From: Terriglobus saanensis SP1PR4
GTDB lineage: Bacteria > Acidobacteriota > Terriglobia > Terriglobales > Acidobacteriaceae
Direction: 5' to 3'
NCBI RefSeq assembly: GCF_000179915.2
Contig: NC_014963.1
Location: 4,030,001 to 4,094,000 of the forward strand
DNA length: 64,000 nucleotides
Notes under the pieces: generated by a model
The model's database searches: none
What the model was told of the DNA's origin: nothing
The model's input: the letters and a program-made list of their open reading frames with translations, nothing else
Part shown: positions 19,606 through 29,293 of the stretch, piece by piece
How the letters are laid out: each line of letters opens with the position of its first letter
How positions within the stretch are numbered: the first letter of the stretch is position 1
Made by a program: the position numbers and the translations under genes

Positions 19606-20682
19606 ATGCCTGAAGAGATGGATCCCCAGAACCCGCCGAGCGCGCTTCCCATTGCTGAAACTGGCGAAAAAACCTGGTATCCACCGGCAGAGGACGACGC
19701 TGCCTCTGTGCCGCCGGAAGATTCGGCCCTGAGGAAGATCTTTTACGGCAAAGACGGTCTTCGTGCGGGATGGTCGCTCCTGCTCTTCATCGCGTTTGTC
19801 CTTCTGCTTGGAAAGGCCTTCAACACTGTCGCTCACCACTTCCACCACCCCGTCCCCAGACGTGACGCACCGCAGCCGCTTTCCACTTTACTTATCACCG
19901 ACGGAGTGAATTTTCTGATCGTCGTCTTCAGCGCCTTCCTCGTATCGCTTATTGAGAAGCGCCGTTTTTCCAGCTATGGCCTCGGTTCGATCCGCGGCCG
20001 CGTCGCCCAGTTCCTCGTCGGAAGTCTTTGGGGCGGAATTCTCCTCTCCGCGCTTGTGGTCGCGCTTCGGCTTACGGGGCATCTCGTCTTCGACGGCCGC
20101 CTGCTCTTCGGCGCACAGGCCCTTCACTGGGGCATTCTCTGGCTGATTGGTTTCCTCCTCGTCGGTCTCTTCGAGGAGTATTTTCTTCGCGCCTTCTTCC
20201 AGTTCACCGTCGCGCGCGGTATTGCGGGTGTTTCCGGCGCATTGGGCATGGGCGAACGGACGCGCAAAATCCTCGGCTTCTGGCTCAGCGCCCTCTTTTT
20301 CGCCTTCATCTTCGGCCTGGGGCACAAGGTGAATCCGGGGGAGTCTCCTGTGGGCCTGCTCGCCGCCGGAATTGTTTCCCTCGTCTTCGTCTTCAGCCTC
20401 TGGAGAACCGGTTCGCTCTGGTGGGCTGTCGGCTTTCACGCGGTCTGGGACTGGGCGGAGAGTTTCTTTTACGGCGTTGGAGACAGCGGCCTGATGGCAG
20501 AACAGCATCTGCTGGCTTCACACCCCGTAGGAACACCCCTGATGAGCGGTGGACTTACCGGCCCAGAGGGCAGTGTTTACGTCTTCGGAATCCTTGCTCT
20601 CACTGCGGTAGTCATCGCACTGACCCTGCCCTCGCAGCCCGGTTCGCCCTCACAGGCCAGCGCACCCCGCTCTGAGGCATAA
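19606..20682 (+). CDS. CPBP (CAAX-type) intramembrane metalloprotease
   Basis: 358 residues. About 80 mostly polar N-terminal residues precede 7-8 membrane helices. The catalytic EExxxR motif is EEYFLR in VGLFEEYFLRAFFQF; the second conserved region with a His in a helix is GFHAVWDWAESFFYG (HxxxD). A GLGHKVNP segment supplies the middle conserved His. These proteases cut prenylated or membrane peptides; bacterial relatives serve in bacteriocin immunity or signalling, and the substrate here is unknown. The stop lies 10 nt before ppc, suggesting cotranscription. Confidence 0.85.
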   Translation: MPEEMDPQNPPSALPIAETGEKTWYPPAEDDAASVPPEDSALRKIFYGKDGLRAGWSLLLFIAFVLLLGKAFNTVAHHFHHPVPRRDAPQPLSTLLITDGVNFLIVVFSAFLVSLIEKRRFSSYGLGSIRGRVAQFLVGSLWGGILLSALVVALRLTGHLVFDGRLLFGAQALHWGILWLIGFLLVGLFEEYFLRAFFQFTVARGIAGVSGALGMGERTRKILGFWLSALFFAFIFGLGHKVNPGESPVGLLAAGIVSLVFVFSLWRTGSLWWAVGFHAVWDWAESFFYGVGDSGLMAEQHLLASHPVGTPLMSGGLTGPEGSVYVFGILALTAVVIALTLPSQPGSPSQASAPRSEA

Positions 20683-20692
20683 TCGAAGGTAG

Positions 20693-23533
20693 ATGCCTTC
20701 CCTTTGGACCCCTACCGACTGGCAGCAACGCCTCGCCGAAATCGAAGCACACACCACTGAACTCAAGGAAGCCCCGCTTCGGCGCGACGTCCGCTCTCTC
20801 GGCACGCTTCTCGGTGAAGTCCTGCGCGAACAGGTCGGCGACGATCTCTTTGAGGCCGTCGAAGAGCTGCGCCAGGTGGCCATCAATCGCCGCGAAGCCG
20901 ACCTCGCCGGAGATACCGCCGCCGCGAACAGTTATCTGCAGCAGGCCCTCTTTCGCGTTCATTCGCTCGATCTGGAAACGGCGTACAAGCTTGCCCGCGC
21001 CTTCGGCTTCTACTTCGAACTGATCAACCTTGCGGAGACCAACCACCGCAAGCGCCGTCGCGGCTCCAGCCTTCTGAAGACCGATGCCACACCACAGCGT
21101 GGCTCCCTCGCGGGAACGCTGCGCCGCATGAAGCACGCCGGCATCTCCGCGGAAGGCGCTCTCGAACTACTTAACCGCGTCTGCGTAACGCCCGTCTTCA
21201 CCGCGCATCCGACGGAGGTTGCGCGCCGTTCCGTGATGTTCAAGCGCAACCGCATTGCGCAGTTCCTTGAGCAACTGGATGCCATCCCGCTTCCGGAAGA
21301 AGAGCTTGTTGCGCTGGAACGCGATCTTCTCACCGAAATCACCGCTCTCTGGCAGACCGACGATGTACGTAGCGAACGCCCCACCGTCGTCGATGAGATC
21401 CGCATGGGTCTCGATTACTACGAGACGGCGATCTTCGACACGCTGCCCGGCCTCTACAAGGAGGTCGCCAGCGCTCTGTACAAAGAGTATGGGATCACCA
21501 TCGATCTGCCCGACCTTCCGAAGCTCGTCAGCTTCGGAACATGGATCGGCGGCGATCGTGACGGCAATCCGTATGTCACTCCCGAGGCTACGCGCGACGC
21601 TCTGAATATGGCGCACGGCCTGCTCCAGGAGCACTATGCCCGACGCTTGACCGGCACGCTGCAGCAGATCGCCAGCTCGACGCAACAAGCGCCGATCAGC
21701 CCAGAGTTGAACCAGGCGATCTCAGCCTACCTCGCATTCCTGCCGAACAACGGACAAGAACTCTCGGCGCGCTTCCACTTTGAAAAGACGCGCATGATGC
21801 TGGCCTGCATCCTTCTGCGGCTTGGCGGCCGCCCTGTGATCAGCTTCAACCTTCCTTCTTCGGACAAGCTTCCGTCCTACACGCATCGCGACGAGCTGCT
21901 GCACGATCTTCAACTCGTTCGCGACTCGCTCATGCAGAACCGTGGCGAACGCCTTGCGCGTATGTGGATCGATCCGTTGATCGTCGAGGTTCGAACGTAT
22001 GGCCTCTACCTGCATACGCTGGACATCCGCCAGCACGCACGGGTTCACAACACTGCCGTACACGAACTCTCTGCTTGGAGCAACGACGGTTCCCTTCCTG
22101 CGTCGCTCACGCCGCAGACCGCCGAGGTGGTCGAGACCTTCCGAACCATCGCAGAACTCAAGAAATCCGCAACACCGAAAGCGATTCGCCAGTACGTCAT
22201 CAGCGGAGCCACCTGTGCCGCCGACGTTCTCAGCGTTCTGTGGCTGGCACGTATTGGCGGCGTCACGGTGGAAGCCGATGGGCAGGGCAAGGGCGACGAT
22301 CCCGGCCTGATGCCGGTGCCGCTCTTCGAGTCGATTGAGGATCTGGTCAACTCTCCCGCCATCTGCCGCGAACTCTGGACCAGCGAGGCCTATAAGCCCG
22401 TTCTGGATAGCTGGGAGCGCCGGCAGGAGGTCATGCTCGGCTACTCGGACTCCAATAAGGATGGCGGCATGATTGCCTCCACCTGGCAGGTCTTCAAGGC
22501 GCACCGTGCGCTGCACCAGGTCGCGCGCGAATGCAACGTAACCCTGCGCCTGTTTCACGGCCGCGGCGGTACCGTAGGACGCGGCGGCGGCCCAACACAC
22601 CGCGCCATCTATGCGCAGCCACTCGACAGCTTCAACGGCGAGATCCGCATCACCGAGCAGGGTGAGGTCATGAACTGGAAGTACTCCGACGTGGTTCTAG
22701 CGGAGCGCAGCCTGGAACTGATGATCGCGGCCTCTCTGGATTCGCTCGCACGGCCGGATAAGCTGGCGCAGAAAGCCTCCGGAGGCACACACCTTACCGG
22801 CGATCTGTTGCCTGCGTGGGAAGCTGCACTGGAAAAGCTCTCTGCCGACTCCTTCGCCGTCTATCGCGAAGGCATTCTGGAAGACCCCGATGTTCTGACT
22901 TACTTCGAGCAGGCCACGCCTGTCGCGGAGCTGGAGCACGCTAAGATCGGCTCGCGCCCAGCGCGTCGTGGCGGCAAGCGCGCGCTGTCGGAGCTTCGCG
23001 CCATCCCGTGGGTCTTCGGCTGGATGCAGTCACGCCAGCTTGTGCCCGCCTGGTACGGCGTCGGTTCCGCGCTGGAGGATTTCATTGCCTCGACTCCAGA
23101 TGGTCTCGCGCAATTGCAGACCATGCTGCGCGACTTTCCGCTCTTCCTGGACATCATCCGCAATGTGGAGATGGCGCTGGCCAAGAGCGACTTCGGCATC
23201 GCGAAACTCTATGCGTCTCTTGTGGAAGATGTCGAGCTTCGTGACCGCGTCTTCAACAAGCTCAAGGCGGAGTTTGAGCGTACGGAGCGTGCGATCCTGG
23301 CCATCACCGGCCAGAGAGAGCTGATGGAGCAGAATCCCGTACTCGCCCGCTCCATCCGTCTGCGCAACCCTTACGTCGATCCTATGAGCCTGATCCAGGT
23401 CGAACTCATCCGCCGCAAACGCGAGCAGGACAAGCAGACCGAAGGCCATGCTCCCACGGACGACAACGCCATGAATCGCGCCATTACGGCCACCATCAAC
23501 GGCATCTCCGCAGGCCTGCGCAACACGGGTTGA
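20693..23533 (+). CDS. ppc: Phosphoenolpyruvate carboxylase
   Basis: 946 residues, the usual length. PEP plus bicarbonate gives oxaloacetate, an anaplerotic reaction. Catalytic signatures are present: FTAHPTEVARRSVMFKRN (His region near residue 175), GGDRDGNP, MLGYSDSNKDGGMIAS, and the glycine-rich FHGRGGTVGRGGGPTHRAI. It ends in the invariant NTG (ISAGLRNTG), so the C terminus is intact. Its TGA abuts the convergent phosphoesterase stop with no spacer (TGATCA at 23531-23536), so there is no room for a dedicated terminator between the genes. Confidence 0.97.
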   Translation: MPSLWTPTDWQQRLAEIEAHTTELKEAPLRRDVRSLGTLLGEVLREQVGDDLFEAVEELRQVAINRREADLAGDTAAANSYLQQALFRVHSLDLETAYKLARAFGFYFELINLAETNHRKRRRGSSLLKTDATPQRGSLAGTLRRMKHAGISAEGALELLNRVCVTPVFTAHPTEVARRSVMFKRNRIAQFLEQLDAIPLPEEELVALERDLLTEITALWQTDDVRSERPTVVDEIRMGLDYYETAIFDTLPGLYKEVASALYKEYGITIDLPDLPKLVSFGTWIGGDRDGNPYVTPEATRDALNMAHGLLQEHYARRLTGTLQQIASSTQQAPISPELNQAISAYLAFLPNNGQELSARFHFEKTRMMLACILLRLGGRPVISFNLPSSDKLPSYTHRDELLHDLQLVRDSLMQNRGERLARMWIDPLIVEVRTYGLYLHTLDIRQHARVHNTAVHELSAWSNDGSLPASLTPQTAEVVETFRTIAELKKSATPKAIRQYVISGATCAADVLSVLWLARIGGVTVEADGQGKGDDPGLMPVPLFESIEDLVNSPAICRELWTSEAYKPVLDSWERRQEVMLGYSDSNKDGGMIASTWQVFKAHRALHQVARECNVTLRLFHGRGGTVGRGGGPTHRAIYAQPLDSFNGEIRITEQGEVMNWKYSDVVLAERSLELMIAASLDSLARPDKLAQKASGGTHLTGDLLPAWEAALEKLSADSFAVYREGILEDPDVLTYFEQATPVAELEHAKIGSRPARRGGKRALSELRAIPWVFGWMQSRQLVPAWYGVGSALEDFIASTPDGLAQLQTMLRDFPLFLDIIRNVEMALAKSDFGIAKLYASLVEDVELRDRVFNKLKAEFERTERAILAITGQRELMEQNPVLARSIRLRNPYVDPMSLIQVELIRRKREQDKQTEGHAPTDDNAMNRAITATINGISAGLRNTG

Positions 23534-24460
23534 TCAGGCCTTCTGATAGGGATGCGCGTAGTGCGTGTCCCACTCGGCACGGTCTTCATCCAGCCACTTC
23601 ACCGTTCCCTGTTTTGCATCCGCTTCAAGGATCATCCACGAGTTCTGGTCGTACCGCGTCGCCGCAGCGATGATGTGGTGCGGCCCGTACTTCGTTCCCT
23701 CGTCGATCCACTTATGCACGTGGCCCGTCAGCACGAGGGGGATATTCTCTTTGTACTTCTGCAACATGGGATAGAGGCCGTAGTCCTTAACTTCGGTGGG
23801 AGCCACGATCCTCAGCGGATAGTGCACAAAGACCAACGTGGGCTTTCGCTCTGCCAGCTGCGCTTCGGCCCAGTTCAACTGCTCTTCGCCGAGGAAGCCC
23901 AGCTTCGCATCGCTGGCGGAGAGAGACGGATCCCATGTCTTCCCCTGAAAGTTATTGAGATGGAGAAAGCGGAAGCCCTTGTAGTCGACGGCATAGTAGG
24001 GCTTCGTTTTGAGTTTCTCCATAAAGAGCCGCTCGCTCATCTCCCGCGACACGGCGCGGCTGTGGTCGTAATCGTGATTGCCAAAGCCAAGATGCACGGG
24101 AGCCTTGAAGCCAGCGAAGATCTCCTTTGCGTTGTCGATGCGCGTCTTGTTCTGGAAGTAGAAGTCGTACTCCGGCGAAGGATAGTTGTGAAAAACATCG
24201 CCCGGGACAAAGACCTGCTCGATGGCGGGGATACTGTTGATCGTGTCGCGCGCCGCCGTCAAACGGGCGTTCGCCTGGTGCAGACTCTCGGTGTCCTCCG
24301 CGTTGCTCTCCTGCCCATGGTAAAACTCGTCGATCACATGCGGATCGGAGACCACGGCGAAGTGAAACTTCTTTGCGTTGGCTGCCGTGGCACCGCGTGA
24401 GAGGGCAAGGGACGCGGCGGTGATCAGACCCATCGTGCTGAATTGGCGGCGATTCATCAT
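23534..24460 (-). CDS. Tat-exported metallophosphoesterase
   Basis: 308 residues. The twin-arginine signal NRRQFSTMGLITAASLALS directs folded export. The calcineurin-like metal motifs are all visible: SDPHV (DxH), PGDVFHN (GD), GNHDYD, HYPLR and TGHVHKW (GHxH). The enzyme should be a binuclear-metal phosphomonoesterase or phosphodiesterase in the periplasm. It lies 54 nt or more downstream of a TonB receptor on the same strand and is probably in its operon, suggesting dephosphorylation of something the receptor imports. The substrate is not readable. Confidence 0.88.
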   Translation of the reverse strand: MMNRRQFSTMGLITAASLALSRGATAANAKKFHFAVVSDPHVIDEFYHGQESNAEDTESLHQANARLTAARDTINSIPAIEQVFVPGDVFHNYPSPEYDFYFQNKTRIDNAKEIFAGFKAPVHLGFGNHDYDHSRAVSREMSERLFMEKLKTKPYYAVDYKGFRFLHLNNFQGKTWDPSLSASDAKLGFLGEEQLNWAEAQLAERKPTLVFVHYPLRIVAPTEVKDYGLYPMLQKYKENIPLVLTGHVHKWIDEGTKYGPHHIIAAATRYDQNSWMILEADAKQGTVKWLDEDRAEWDTHYAHPYQKA

Positions 24461-24514
24461 TTGGTAAAAGCTCCTCTTGCATCATGGCAGAAGCACATTA
24501 ACGTCACGTTTCAT

Positions 24515-27500
24515 CTAAAACGTAACGCGCGCCGCGAACTGGAACTGCCTCGGCGTCGAGCCGAGACGGGTTGCGGTGATCTGGCCGAAGGTCGAGGTGC
24601 CCAACGTAGAACCCGGCGTTCCGAAGTTGGGCGTGTTCGTCAGATTGAAACCCTCTGCCCGTAACTGCAGCGTCGTCCGCTCCCTGACCGCGAAGTTCTT
24701 GAAGAGCGAAGCATCGAAATGCCGGTAATGCGGTCCGTAGACGCTCGTTCTCCGCGCAGTACCAACAGTGCCGAAGGTCTGCGCCGCGAACTTAGACGTG
24801 TCGAACGCGCGTGCGATGGTGGGGCTGGAGATGTTCGCGTTCGCGGACTGGTTCGGTCGATCACTGGCTGCGCCGGTATTGGTGCGCGCCGTGGAGTTCG
24901 TCACAGTAAAGGGCAGACCTGTTCCCCAGACGTCGAGGGCGTTGAGCTGCCAACCGTGAAAGAGCACCCGTGTAAGCCCCTGGGTAGATTGCGCGAAAGG
25001 CAGGGCGTAGTTCAACACCATCGTGATGCGGTGTCGCTGATCGAGATCGGAGTTGGAGTACTCCAGCGTGTTCAACTGCGCGGTGACGACGGAGGCGAAG
25101 AGCACACTCTGCGAAAAGGCCTGCGTATCCGAAAGCGCATGCGCATAGGTGTAGTTGACCTGTGCCGTGAGGCCATTGCGGTATGGATGAATGGCCGTTG
25201 CCTGCAACGCGTTATAGCTGCTGAAGCCCTGCGAGCGGAAGATGTTGATGCTCGCGTTCAGGTTGGGATACTGATTGAAAAAAGGCCGCCGCGTCTGGTA
25301 GTCGTTCGTGTTAGCCACCGTGGGCAGTTGCGGTGCGGCGAGGTTGATGTCTGGTGCGATGCGCAGATTTCTTGCAACCATGCCGACGTATCCAACGGTC
25401 AGGACCGTGCGTTCCACCTCGTGCTGCACGTCGAGATGAAACTGCTCCGCATAGGAGTTCTTGAAGTTGGGATCGACTCCGCGTACGGCTCCGGTGAGGT
25501 TCGTCGTGGACTGCGCGACGGGCAGCGGCAGAGGATCGCTCAGGTTCGTGCTCAGCGCTCCCGGCGAGTACACAAACGTGAAAGGCGGATTGGCAAACGG
25601 CACCGAAGGTCCATTGTTATCGCGGAAGAAGGTCATACCAAACGCCGCGTGGACGACGGTGCCGGGGCGTACGTTATAGGCGAGACCAAAGCGCGGTGCG
25701 ATCGACGTGTAGTCCGTGTGGACGCCGTTGGTATCCGACGCGTTCACTCCGGATACCGCAATGGCATTAGTATCCGTGTTGAACATGGAGAAGTGCCCGA
25801 ACTTTTCCTTGAACGGGGTGTACATGTCCCAACGCAGGCCGAGGTTCAGCGTGAGCGATTGCGAGAGACGGAAGTCGTCCTGCAGGTACACCGCATTTTC
25901 GAACTCGCGCAGGTAACGCGGATAGATCTGGGCTACACGTCGTGTCGTGAACGGCCGCCCCGCAAGCAGGTCCACGAGCGGGCGAACTGCCGCTGGTGCC
26001 GTGGGAAACGCTGTCAGCGAGTACTGCCCGTTGAAGGCATAGGAGCCCGCCGCATTGGCCGCGGCGTTCTGCTGATTGAAGATTTGGCGGCGAAGCAGGG
26101 TGGCACCGGCCTTCAACGTATGGCGGCCCATCGTGTGCGTGACCGAAGCCATGTATTGAAACGTGTTGGTTCCATTGAAGAGTGGAAGCGAATCTGCACC
26201 GCCGAAGCCTGCGTAGCCCGTGATGTTGACAAACGGCATCATCGAAGAGAACTGATCGAAGTTCGATCCCTGGATACCAAACGCGTTGCCAAGGTTCGAG
26301 CCATAGGTCAGGGGAAGCGTGCGGTTGAGAAGGTGCGTGAATCCACCCTTGAGCTCAAATAGGGTACGCGCGGAAGCGATATGGGTGTGGCTGATTACAA
26401 ATTGCTGCGCGCGCTGGAAGGACTGTCCAGGGAAGGTCGCCGAACCACCGGGCTCAATGCCATTCACAGCCGGAAGCGTTCCAGCGATGAAGGTATTCAC
26501 CTGGTTGTGGGCATAGCGGGCGAAGGTCTGATCGCGGTCGGAGAAGTGATGATCGACGCGCAGGTCGTAGAGGTCGGACTTCTGCGTGTTTTCGGGAGAG
26601 TAGGTAAAGATGCCGTTCGTCGTGCTGGACGTCGTGGTGTTAGGAAGTGGATAGAGCGCAAAGAACTTCAGCGCAACAGGATTGGGGTTGGCAATCACCG
26701 GGCCGCCTACGTCGGAGAAATCACCGGGATGCTGTTGTTGATACAAGGTTGGCACCACGTTGACCCACGTTGTCGCGGAGGACTGCCGGTATCCCTCATA
26801 GTCTCCAAAGAAGAAGGTGCGGTCATGTAGAACAGGCCCGGAGAGTGAGGCTCCGAAAAGGTTCTGCCGTAGCTTTGGTTTGTTGCCGGTGCGTGCGAAG
26901 AAGTTACGCGCGTCGGTCTTGTCGTTGCGATAGAACTCGTAGGCCGAACCGTGAAACTTGTTGCCTCCCGAGCGGGTGATCACGTTCACCACGGCGCCTG
27001 CGGCCTTTCCCGTTTCGGCGGGATAGCTGGAAGTGATGACACGCAGGTCGGCGATGGCTTCTACGGAAGGACGCACTCCAAGCGTCCCGACGGAGCCTTC
27101 ATTGTTATCCATGCCATCCACCAGTTGCTGATTGAGCGTGTCGGACTGGCCATTGGCCGAAAGCGTGGAGACTTGCCTGCGATCATCGGGGCGCTGGCCT
27201 GAGCCAAGGGCGTTTTCTGTCGCCTCATTCGCACCGGGAGCAAGCTGCGCCAGTTGAATGAAGTTACGTCCGCTCAGCGGAAGGTCGAGCGCCTGTTGAG
27301 AACTCAGGGTCGTCAGAAGGGTGGTGGTATCAGTCTGCAGAACGTTACTCGCGGCATCGTCGTTCACGTTCACCTGGGTTGCCGAACCGACCTTCAACAC
27401 AGCAGAGGAGCGAATCCTGTCGCCCGCGCCCACATGGAAAACAGCCGTCTGCTGGGACGCAAAGCCAGGTGCTTCAACACGAAGAAGATAGTCTCCGGGC

Positions 27501-27712
27501 TGAAGTGCCGAAAAGAGGAAGTTTCCTTCCTGATCTGTGGCGATCCTGCGTACAGCGGAGGTCTCCACGCTGGTCAGCGTGACCTGGGACGCCACCACGA
27601 CCGCGCCATTTGCATCTGTAACCGTACCCAGCACATCGCCCGTAGTGAGTTGTGCGCGGAGACTCGCCATCTGGAACACAAAAAAAAGGGCTACAACAAG
27701 CTTACGAATCAT
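24515..27712 (-). CDS. Oar-like TonB-dependent receptor
   Basis: 1065 residues from the ATG at 27710-27712; a GTG three codons upstream is less likely. A signal peptide (LVVALFFVFQMASLRAQ) is followed by a carboxypeptidase-regulatory-like Ig domain (about 25-105, GTVTDANGAVV), a plug (about 130-250, LPLSGRNFIQLAQLAPG) and a large beta-barrel ending in the outer-membrane signature QFQFAARVTF. Receptors of this Acidobacteria-rich class import carbohydrates, peptides or chelates; the ligand is unknown. It is the first gene of a probable operon with the Tat phosphoesterase and divergent from the FucP-like permease across a 249-nt promoter region. Confidence 0.92.
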   Translation of the reverse strand: MIRKLVVALFFVFQMASLRAQLTTGDVLGTVTDANGAVVVASQVTLTSVETSAVRRIATDQEGNFLFSALQPGDYLLRVEAPGFASQQTAVFHVGAGDRIRSSAVLKVGSATQVNVNDDAASNVLQTDTTTLLTTLSSQQALDLPLSGRNFIQLAQLAPGANEATENALGSGQRPDDRRQVSTLSANGQSDTLNQQLVDGMDNNEGSVGTLGVRPSVEAIADLRVITSSYPAETGKAAGAVVNVITRSGGNKFHGSAYEFYRNDKTDARNFFARTGNKPKLRQNLFGASLSGPVLHDRTFFFGDYEGYRQSSATTWVNVVPTLYQQQHPGDFSDVGGPVIANPNPVALKFFALYPLPNTTTSSTTNGIFTYSPENTQKSDLYDLRVDHHFSDRDQTFARYAHNQVNTFIAGTLPAVNGIEPGGSATFPGQSFQRAQQFVISHTHIASARTLFELKGGFTHLLNRTLPLTYGSNLGNAFGIQGSNFDQFSSMMPFVNITGYAGFGGADSLPLFNGTNTFQYMASVTHTMGRHTLKAGATLLRRQIFNQQNAAANAAGSYAFNGQYSLTAFPTAPAAVRPLVDLLAGRPFTTRRVAQIYPRYLREFENAVYLQDDFRLSQSLTLNLGLRWDMYTPFKEKFGHFSMFNTDTNAIAVSGVNASDTNGVHTDYTSIAPRFGLAYNVRPGTVVHAAFGMTFFRDNNGPSVPFANPPFTFVYSPGALSTNLSDPLPLPVAQSTTNLTGAVRGVDPNFKNSYAEQFHLDVQHEVERTVLTVGYVGMVARNLRIAPDINLAAPQLPTVANTNDYQTRRPFFNQYPNLNASINIFRSQGFSSYNALQATAIHPYRNGLTAQVNYTYAHALSDTQAFSQSVLFASVVTAQLNTLEYSNSDLDQRHRITMVLNYALPFAQSTQGLTRVLFHGWQLNALDVWGTGLPFTVTNSTARTNTGAASDRPNQSANANISSPTIARAFDTSKFAAQTFGTVGTARRTSVYGPHYRHFDASLFKNFAVRERTTLQLRAEGFNLTNTPNFGTPGSTLGTSTFGQITATRLGSTPRQFQFAARVTF

Positions 27713-27961
27713 GGACTCCACTCTCTACTGCTCAGTGAATCCTTAGAATATCGTGTTCGGAGCGCATTCGTAGCACTTCCCTCTGGCGCGTCTCACCTCC
27801 GTACACCTATAGTTGCAAGGAAGTTTGCAGCGATAGTTTGATCTCCTAAACACCGCACCTACGGGGGCGTAGTTTGAAGCCTGCCCAGTGGAACGAACGT
27901 CAATACGCTTTATAAGGATCATGAATCAGCTTCCCTCTTGGCTTAGGAGACGACGGACATC

Positions 27962-29293
27962 ATGCAGACGACCACGCACACATCGAATCCGGGCAGCACG
28001 AGCGGCGGATCCATCTTTCCCGCCGGACAGACGGCCCTCTTTTGCCTGATCACCGCAGTCTTCTTCTTCTGGGGCATGTCCAATAACCTTAGCGACATTC
28101 TGGTACAGCAGTTCAAGAAATCATTCGAACTCTCACTGCTGCAGGCGCAGTTCGTACAGACGGCGGTCTTCCTTGCCTATGGCACCATGGCGATTCCAGC
28201 GGCCCTGTTCATGCGCCGTTTTGGATACAAGGCGGGCATCCTTACGGGACTGTGCGTCTTCGCCACAGGCACACTGCTCTTCTGGCCCGCGGCTATTATT
28301 GGCCAATACGCGCCATTCCTCGTTGCCCTGTTTGCAGCGGGCTGCGGCCAGTCGATCCTGGAGACGGCCTGCAACCCTTTTATCGCGCAGCTTGGAGACC
28401 CCTCCACGAGCGAGCGTCGCCTGAATTTTTCTCAGGCCTTCAATCCACCTGGAACCATTACGGGAGTTCTCGTCGGCGTATGGTTCATCTTTTCCGGGAT
28501 TGAGAAGAAGTCCGACGAGATTGCCAACATGAAAGCAGCGGGCACATACGTGGCCTATCTGCACTCTGAGACCCTGCGAGTGGTTCCTACGTATGTTGTG
28601 CTTGGCACTGTTCTGCTTTTGTTGGCCTTCCTCATCTCGCGTATGAAGTTCCCTGCCCATCTGGACGCGGCCTCGGGCGAGGACCAGGGGAGCTTTGCGG
28701 CTCTTCTTCATAGCCCACATCTACTACTCGCGGTCTTCGTGCAGTTCTTCAATATCGGTACGCAGATCGGCGTGTGGAGCACCTTCATCCCGTATCTCAA
28801 GGCGTATACCTCCGTCTCTGAAAAAAGTGCGGGGTATCTCCTTACTGGAAACCTGATCGCCTTCGGCCTGGGACGCATCGTCTCCACTCCGTTGATGCGC
28901 TTCATCCGGCCCACGCTCATGGTCGGCATCTACGCCACGATCAATATCGTGCTCATGTCCATCTGCATTCTCCACCCTGGTCTTGTGGGCGCCTACTTCA
29001 TGATCGCGTCGAGCTTTTTTATGTCGATCCTGTTTCCTACCATCTTTGCTTCAGGCGTGAAGGGTCTGGGGCGGAACACGAAGCTCGGCGGAAGCCTGAT
29101 CGTGATGGCGATCGTGGGAGGAGCGATCATCCCTCCGCTGATGGGGGCGATCTCCCGAAGCACGGGGCATGTCGCGGAAGGATATTGGCTTCCCGCAGGC
29201 TGCTTTGCACTCGTTGCCGCCTATGGCTTCTTTGGAGACCGGAGTCGCAATAACGTAGTACTTGAGGACGTTCAAACGGCGGAAGTATTCTAA
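27962..29293 (+). CDS. FucP-like sugar:H+ symporter (MFS)
   Basis: 443 residues, 12 hydrophobic segments. It matches the L-fucose permease / glucose-galactose transporter branch: FFFWGMSNNLSDILVQQFKKSF in TM1, GCGQSILETACNPFIAQLG, and RRLNFSQAFNPPGTITG after TM4. The substrate is probably a monosaccharide, but no kinase, isomerase or dehydrogenase of fucose or galactose metabolism is adjacent. It is divergent from a TonB receptor and Tat phosphoesterase, so the three may form an uptake route for a sugar or sugar phosphate. The stop overlaps that of the convergent EAL gene (CTAA, 29290-29293). Confidence 0.88.
   Translation: MQTTTHTSNPGSTSGGSIFPAGQTALFCLITAVFFFWGMSNNLSDILVQQFKKSFELSLLQAQFVQTAVFLAYGTMAIPAALFMRRFGYKAGILTGLCVFATGTLLFWPAAIIGQYAPFLVALFAAGCGQSILETACNPFIAQLGDPSTSERRLNFSQAFNPPGTITGVLVGVWFIFSGIEKKSDEIANMKAAGTYVAYLHSETLRVVPTYVVLGTVLLLLAFLISRMKFPAHLDAASGEDQGSFAALLHSPHLLLAVFVQFFNIGTQIGVWSTFIPYLKAYTSVSEKSAGYLLTGNLIAFGLGRIVSTPLMRFIRPTLMVGIYATINIVLMSICILHPGLVGAYFMIASSFFMSILFPTIFASGVKGLGRNTKLGGSLIVMAIVGGAIIPPLMGAISRSTGHVAEGYWLPAGCFALVAAYGFFGDRSRNNVVLEDVQTAEVF

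Noticed and set aside
24719-26362. Open frame of about 547 codons on the plus strand inside the TonB receptor gene
   Set aside because: It lies antisense to the barrel-coding region. Its Arg/Val-rich composition is typical of a shadow frame in GC-rich DNA.
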